From Polaribacter sp. HaHaR_3_91 (lineage in GTDB: Bacteria > Bacteroidota > Bacteroidia > Flavobacteriales > Flavobacteriaceae): DNA of 64,000 bases. The stretch is from contig NZ_CP058986.1 of the NCBI RefSeq assembly GCF_019278525.1, forward strand, positions 2,623,501 to 2,687,500. The letters run 5' to 3'. The translations under genes were made by a program, and so were the position numbers. Shown one piece after another: positions 61,481 to 64,000 of this stretch (position 1 is its first letter; the number at the start of each line of letters is the position of its first letter). The notes beneath the pieces are model-generated. The model did not search any database, had not been told where the DNA came from, and saw only the letters and a list, made by a program, of their open reading frames with translations.

Positions 61481-62722
61481 TTATTTAAATTCAGAAATTG
61501 TATTTTTAATAATTGAAATACAATCCATTAATTGTGCTTTATTCATCACCAATGGTGGTGCAAAACGGATAATATTTCCATGAGTAGGTTTCGCCAATAA
61601 ACCATTCTCTTTTAATTTCATACAAATATCCCAAGCTGTAGAACTATCTTCAGAATCATTAATTAAAATTGCATTTAACAAACCTTTTCCTCTAACCGAT
61701 TCTACTAAATGGTTGTTTTTACAAAACTCAGTTAATTCAGCTCTAAATATAATACCTAAAGCTTCTGCATTTTCCGCTAAGTTTTCTTCTGCAACAACTT
61801 CTAATGCCGCAATTGCAACAGCTGCCGCCACAGGGTTTCCTCCAAATGTAGAACCATGATTACCAGGTCCAATAACATCCATGATATTATTATTCGCTAA
61901 AACAGCCGAAACAGGATATGCACCACCACTTAACGCTTTACCTAAAATTAAAATATCTGGTTTCACATTCTCATGATCAACTGCCAACATTTTACCAGTT
62001 CTTGCAATTCCTGTTTGCACTTCATCTGCAATAAAAAGAACATTATACTCTGCACACATTTTTTTTGCCGCAGCCAAATATCCTTCAGAAGGTACATAAA
62101 CACCAGCTTCACCCTGTATCGGTTCTACCAAAAAAGCCGCAATATTATTACTACTTTCTAAAACCTCTTGTAACTCTTGTAAATTATCATATTCAATTTT
62201 GAGGAAACCTTTCGTGTAAGGACCAAAATTCTTTCTAGCAACAGGATCATTAGAAAACGAAATAATAGTAGTTGTTCTACCATGAAAATTATTCTCACAA
62301 ACAATAATCTCCGCCTTATTCTCTTTAATTCCTTTTACTTCATATGCCCATTTTCTAGCAATTTTTAAAGCAGTTTCAACCGCTTCAGCACCAGTATTCA
62401 TTGGTAATAATTTGTCGAAACCAAAAAGTTCTGTAGCAAATTTCTCATACTTACCCAATACATCATTATAAAATGCTCGCGAAGTTAAAGTCAAGGTTTT
62501 AGCTTGATTCACCATTGCATCAACTATTTTCGGATGACAATGACCTTGATTTACAGCAGAATATGCTGATAAAAAGTCATAATATTTTTTTCCTTCTGCA
62601 TCCCAAACATAAACACCTTCACCCCTACTTAAAACCACAGGAAGTGGATGATAATTATGTGCTCCATATTTGTTCTCTAATTCAATCGCTTCTTTCGAAG
62701 TTAATTTGTCTAAAACAGTCAT
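61481..62722 (-). CDS. rocD: Ornithine--oxo-acid aminotransferase
   Basis: PLP class III aminotransferase that turns ornithine and 2-oxoglutarate into glutamate semialdehyde and glutamate (arginine/ornithine catabolism, proline link). Family blocks: [51 protein letters not shown], and the PLP lysine in [17 protein letters not shown]. The [10 protein letters not shown] and YSAVNQGH pattern separates it from acetylornithine aminotransferase. 413 residues, full length. Confidence 0.95.
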   Translation of the reverse strand: MTVLDKLTSKEAIELENKYGAHNYHPLPVVLSRGEGVYVWDAEGKKYYDFLSAYSAVNQGHCHPKIVDAMVNQAKTLTLTSRAFYNDVLGKYEKFATELFGFDKLLPMNTGAEAVETALKIARKWAYEVKGIKENKAEIIVCENNFHGRTTTIISFSNDPVARKNFGPYTKGFLKIEYDNLQELQEVLESSNNIAAFLVEPIQGEAGVYVPSEGYLAAAKKMCAEYNVLFIADEVQTGIARTGKMLAVDHENVKPDILILGKALSGGAYPVSAVLANNNIMDVIGPGNHGSTFGGNPVAAAVAIAALEVVAEENLAENAEALGIIFRAELTEFCKNNHLVESVRGKGLLNAILINDSEDSSTAWDICMKLKENGLLAKPTHGNIIRFAPPLVMNKAQLMDCISIIKNTISEFK

Positions 62723-62871
62723 TTTTTTTCGTTTTAAATGTTTATAATAAAATAACCATTCCTGTTCTACCTTTATCTTTTCAGCAAATACTGAAAACTC
62801 AGCGTGGGAAAGAAATCATCCCCGAAGTTTAGCAAAAGTAATCAATTAATAACTTACCTTAAAAATTATTT

Positions 62872-63009
62872 GGGCGTTACCTAAGGGTCGTGCTTTACAC
62901 TATATCTTTTTTGTATTTAGTTTATAAAAAACATACCTCAGGTAATTATTTTATTTCATTACTAATAACAACAGTTGTCAAAAAAGGATGCCGTTTCTAT
63001 CACTAACGC
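62872..63009. repeat. Dispersed flavobacterial repeat, copy C
   Basis: Starts GGGCGTTACC and ends CACTAACGC, so GCGTTA/TAACGC are terminal inverted repeats. Inside, ATCTTTTTTG (near 62905) is matched by CAAAAAAGGAT (near 62979). The GGGTCG-GCTTT block also occurs in the right half of copy B. Confidence 0.65.
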
Positions 63010-63090
63010 AAAAAGATATTGAAAATTTATAATAAGTGTTTGAAAATGGAAATTAACAAAGTTATTCATTATAATATTAAAAGTTAATTT

Positions 63091-63728
63091 GTCATTTCGA
63101 ATTTTTAAGAGGAATCACATTAAGAAAGTTAAGCATAGTATTATCAATTAAATGAAATATCATAGTTAGTACTCTTTTGTAATGATTTCACACACTGCCA
63201 GTCAAAACCTTTACGTTTAGTAAAATAAACCAAGGCTATTGATTCCAATATTAACACTCAGTTTGTCTTTTCTAGCTTTTGGGTGAGAAATCACATAAAA
63301 AAGTAAAGTATTGTGTAATCAAGCATATGAGATTTATCCTAAAATTTGAATGACAATTTAGAAGATTTCATCTCAAGTTCAGATTACAAAAATAACTATG
63401 ATTTAAGTTTAGAAAGAAACAAACTCAATTACAAAGAAAAAAGATTTACTAAAATAAGTTGAAATTAACAAAAGTGACAAAGATTAAGAATTCGCTACTG
63501 TCATTTCTAAGGAGTATACAAAACTAAACCTTTACGGTTAGTACAATAAACCAAGGCTTAATCTTCAAATATTTACACCTAATTTATCATTTCAACTTTT
63601 TGTAAGAAAACACCTAACAATATAAAGTAGTGTATGATCAAGAGTATAAGATTTTTCCTTCCATCAAATGATAAGTTAGATGATTTTATGTAATTCATAG
63701 ATTACAAAAAAGGTTATGTTTTCAGTTT
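63091..63728. repeat. Diverged tandem repeats downstream of the rRNA operon
   Basis: Two clear copies (63205-63410 and 63525-63728) begin CCTTTACG-TTAGTA-AATAAACCAAGGCT and end GATTACAAAAA, with a period of ~321 bp. A third partial copy starts at 63091 (GTCATTTCGAATTTTTAAGA). Each holds a degenerate GTCATTTC...GAAATCACAT unit. No open reading frame of note. Confidence 0.65.
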
Positions 63729-63737
63729 ATTACAAAA

Positions 63738-63768
63738 AAAAACCTCAATTCATAAGAATTGAGGTTTA
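63738..63768 (-). terminator. Terminator of the rRNA operon
   Basis: AACCTCAATTC/GAATTGAGGTT stem with a 4-nt loop; on the minus strand it is followed by a run of nine or more T. Confidence 0.85.
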
Positions 63769-63770
63769 GG

Positions 63771-63788
63771 ATCTTGAATATTCAAGAT
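63771..63788. repeat. 18-bp perfect palindrome 3' of 5S rRNA
   Basis: ATCTTGAATATTCAAGAT lies between the 5S 3' end and the operon terminator; possibly a processing signal. Confidence 0.6.
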
Positions 63789-63792
63789 TAAA

Positions 63793-63902
63793 GAAAGGCG
63801 GCGACCTACTCTCCCACATAAATGCAGTACCATCGGCGCGATTGGGCTTAACTTCTCTGTTCGAGATGGGAAGAGGTGAGCCCCAATGCTATAACCACCC
63901 TA
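63793..63902 (-). rRNA. rrf: 5S ribosomal RNA
   Basis: On the minus strand the sequence reads GGGTGGTTATAGC at the 5' end, CACCTCTTCCCATCTCGAAC, AGAGAAGTTAAGCCC, GATGGTACTGC, and GTGGGAGAGTAGGTCGCCGCC at the 3' end, all hallmarks of bacterial 5S rRNA with a closing 5'/3' helix. The ends are set by that helix and may be off by a few bases. The 23S gene should lie to the right; the last ~98 bases of the window look like spacer. Confidence 0.95.
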
Positions 63903-64000
63903 AAATTTTCAGCTAAATAATTTTAACTGTATAAGTTAACATATGGTAAAATAATATCTAAATCGTCTAATAAATAAAGAGGTTCTGCTCCCGCCTTTCG

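Noticed and set aside
1..64000. CRISPR arrays, prophage, insertion sequences with transposase
   Set aside because: No regularly spaced repeats with spacers, no cas, phage structural, integrase or transposase genes were found.
1..64000. tRNA genes
   Set aside because: No cloverleaf with a TTCGA-type T-loop and CCA-end stem was found in the intergenic gaps; long hairpins were all simple palindromes.
63903..64000. 23S rRNA 3' end
   Set aside because: The last 98 bases do not show 23S 3'-terminal sequence; they look like 23S-5S spacer, so the 23S gene is presumed beyond the edge.

Overview
The window looks like a chromosomal segment of a marine member of the Flavobacteriaceae (Bacteroidota), close to Polaribacter or Tenacibaculum. 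This rests on the very low GC content, Bacteroidota-type -7 promoter elements (TAnnTTTG) with almost no Shine-Dalgarno sequences, a T9SS sorting domain, a SusC-like TonB receptor, a SecA without its C-terminal zinc finger, a DUF2795-secA pair, and a zeaxanthin-type crtI-crtB-crtZ-crtY operon. The taxonomic call is inference; no 16S rRNA lies in the window. Most genes are core metabolism and housekeeping.

Layout. 1-2.0 kb: the 3' end of an SGNH hydrolase and two alpha/beta-hydrolase esterases. 2.2-8.5 kb: mqo, then the leftward carotenoid operon crtI-crtB-crtZ-crtY headed by a MerR/B12-binding regulator with the CarH photoreceptor signature. 8.6-10.2 kb: an ECF sigma factor, divergent from that regulator, with a four-helix membrane protein and a small outer-membrane barrel. 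10.2-20.5 kb: threonine aldolase, a large zinc protease, prfB, an ArsC-like protein, a TonB-type receptor, a small membrane protein, fumC and guanine deaminase. 20.5-23.9 kb: capsule/EPS export (Wzc-like kinase and Wza-like lipoprotein). 23.9-29.3 kb: methyltransferase, cob(I)alamin adenosyltransferase, DUF2795 and secA. 29.4-37.4 kb: folE, hisS, yihY, pentapeptide protein, NlpE-like lipoprotein, M3 peptidase, nadC and rlmH. 37.4-44.1 kb: membrane-anchored AraC regulator, a gene-poor stretch with a structured element, rdgB, a FecCD/BtuCD-type transporter, an M28 peptidase and an iron-dependent alcohol dehydrogenase. 44.1-49.3 kb: TPR protein, pyrR-pyrB, a STAS-like protein, a mini T9SS-sorting-domain protein, rnz and a CoA-binding protein. 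49.5-54.6 kb: Crp/Fnr regulator plus Old Yellow Enzyme, fabH and htpG. 54.7-62.7 kb: cupin, an isolated unknown gene between inverted repeats, DUF3124 lipoprotein, YpfJ-like protease, acetyltransferase, DUF6263 protein, E2 acyltransferase, DUF5362 protein and ornithine aminotransferase. 62.7-64.0 kb: repeat-rich non-coding DNA, then a leftward 5S rRNA that ends an rRNA operon continuing beyond the right edge.

How genes work together. The carotenoid genes, the CarH-like regulator and the adjacent ECF sigma factor make a plausible light- and B12-responsive module. The crtI and carH promoters share a TAnnTTTGTTrAAC element, and the window also encodes the enzyme that makes adenosylcobalamin, the chromophore of CarH. 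A second regulator-target pair is the Crp/Fnr protein and the Old Yellow Enzyme gene behind it, separated by a near-perfect TTGAT-N4-ATCAA box placed upstream of a -7 element.

The least ordinary parts are non-coding or accessory: a cassette-like unit at 55.3-56.2 kb (unknown gene between inverted GTTGTGGGTA copies, followed by a structured module), a possible small structured RNA or miniature element at 38.74-38.91 kb, several families of dispersed palindromic repeats, and a diverged 321-bp duplication downstream of the rRNA operon.
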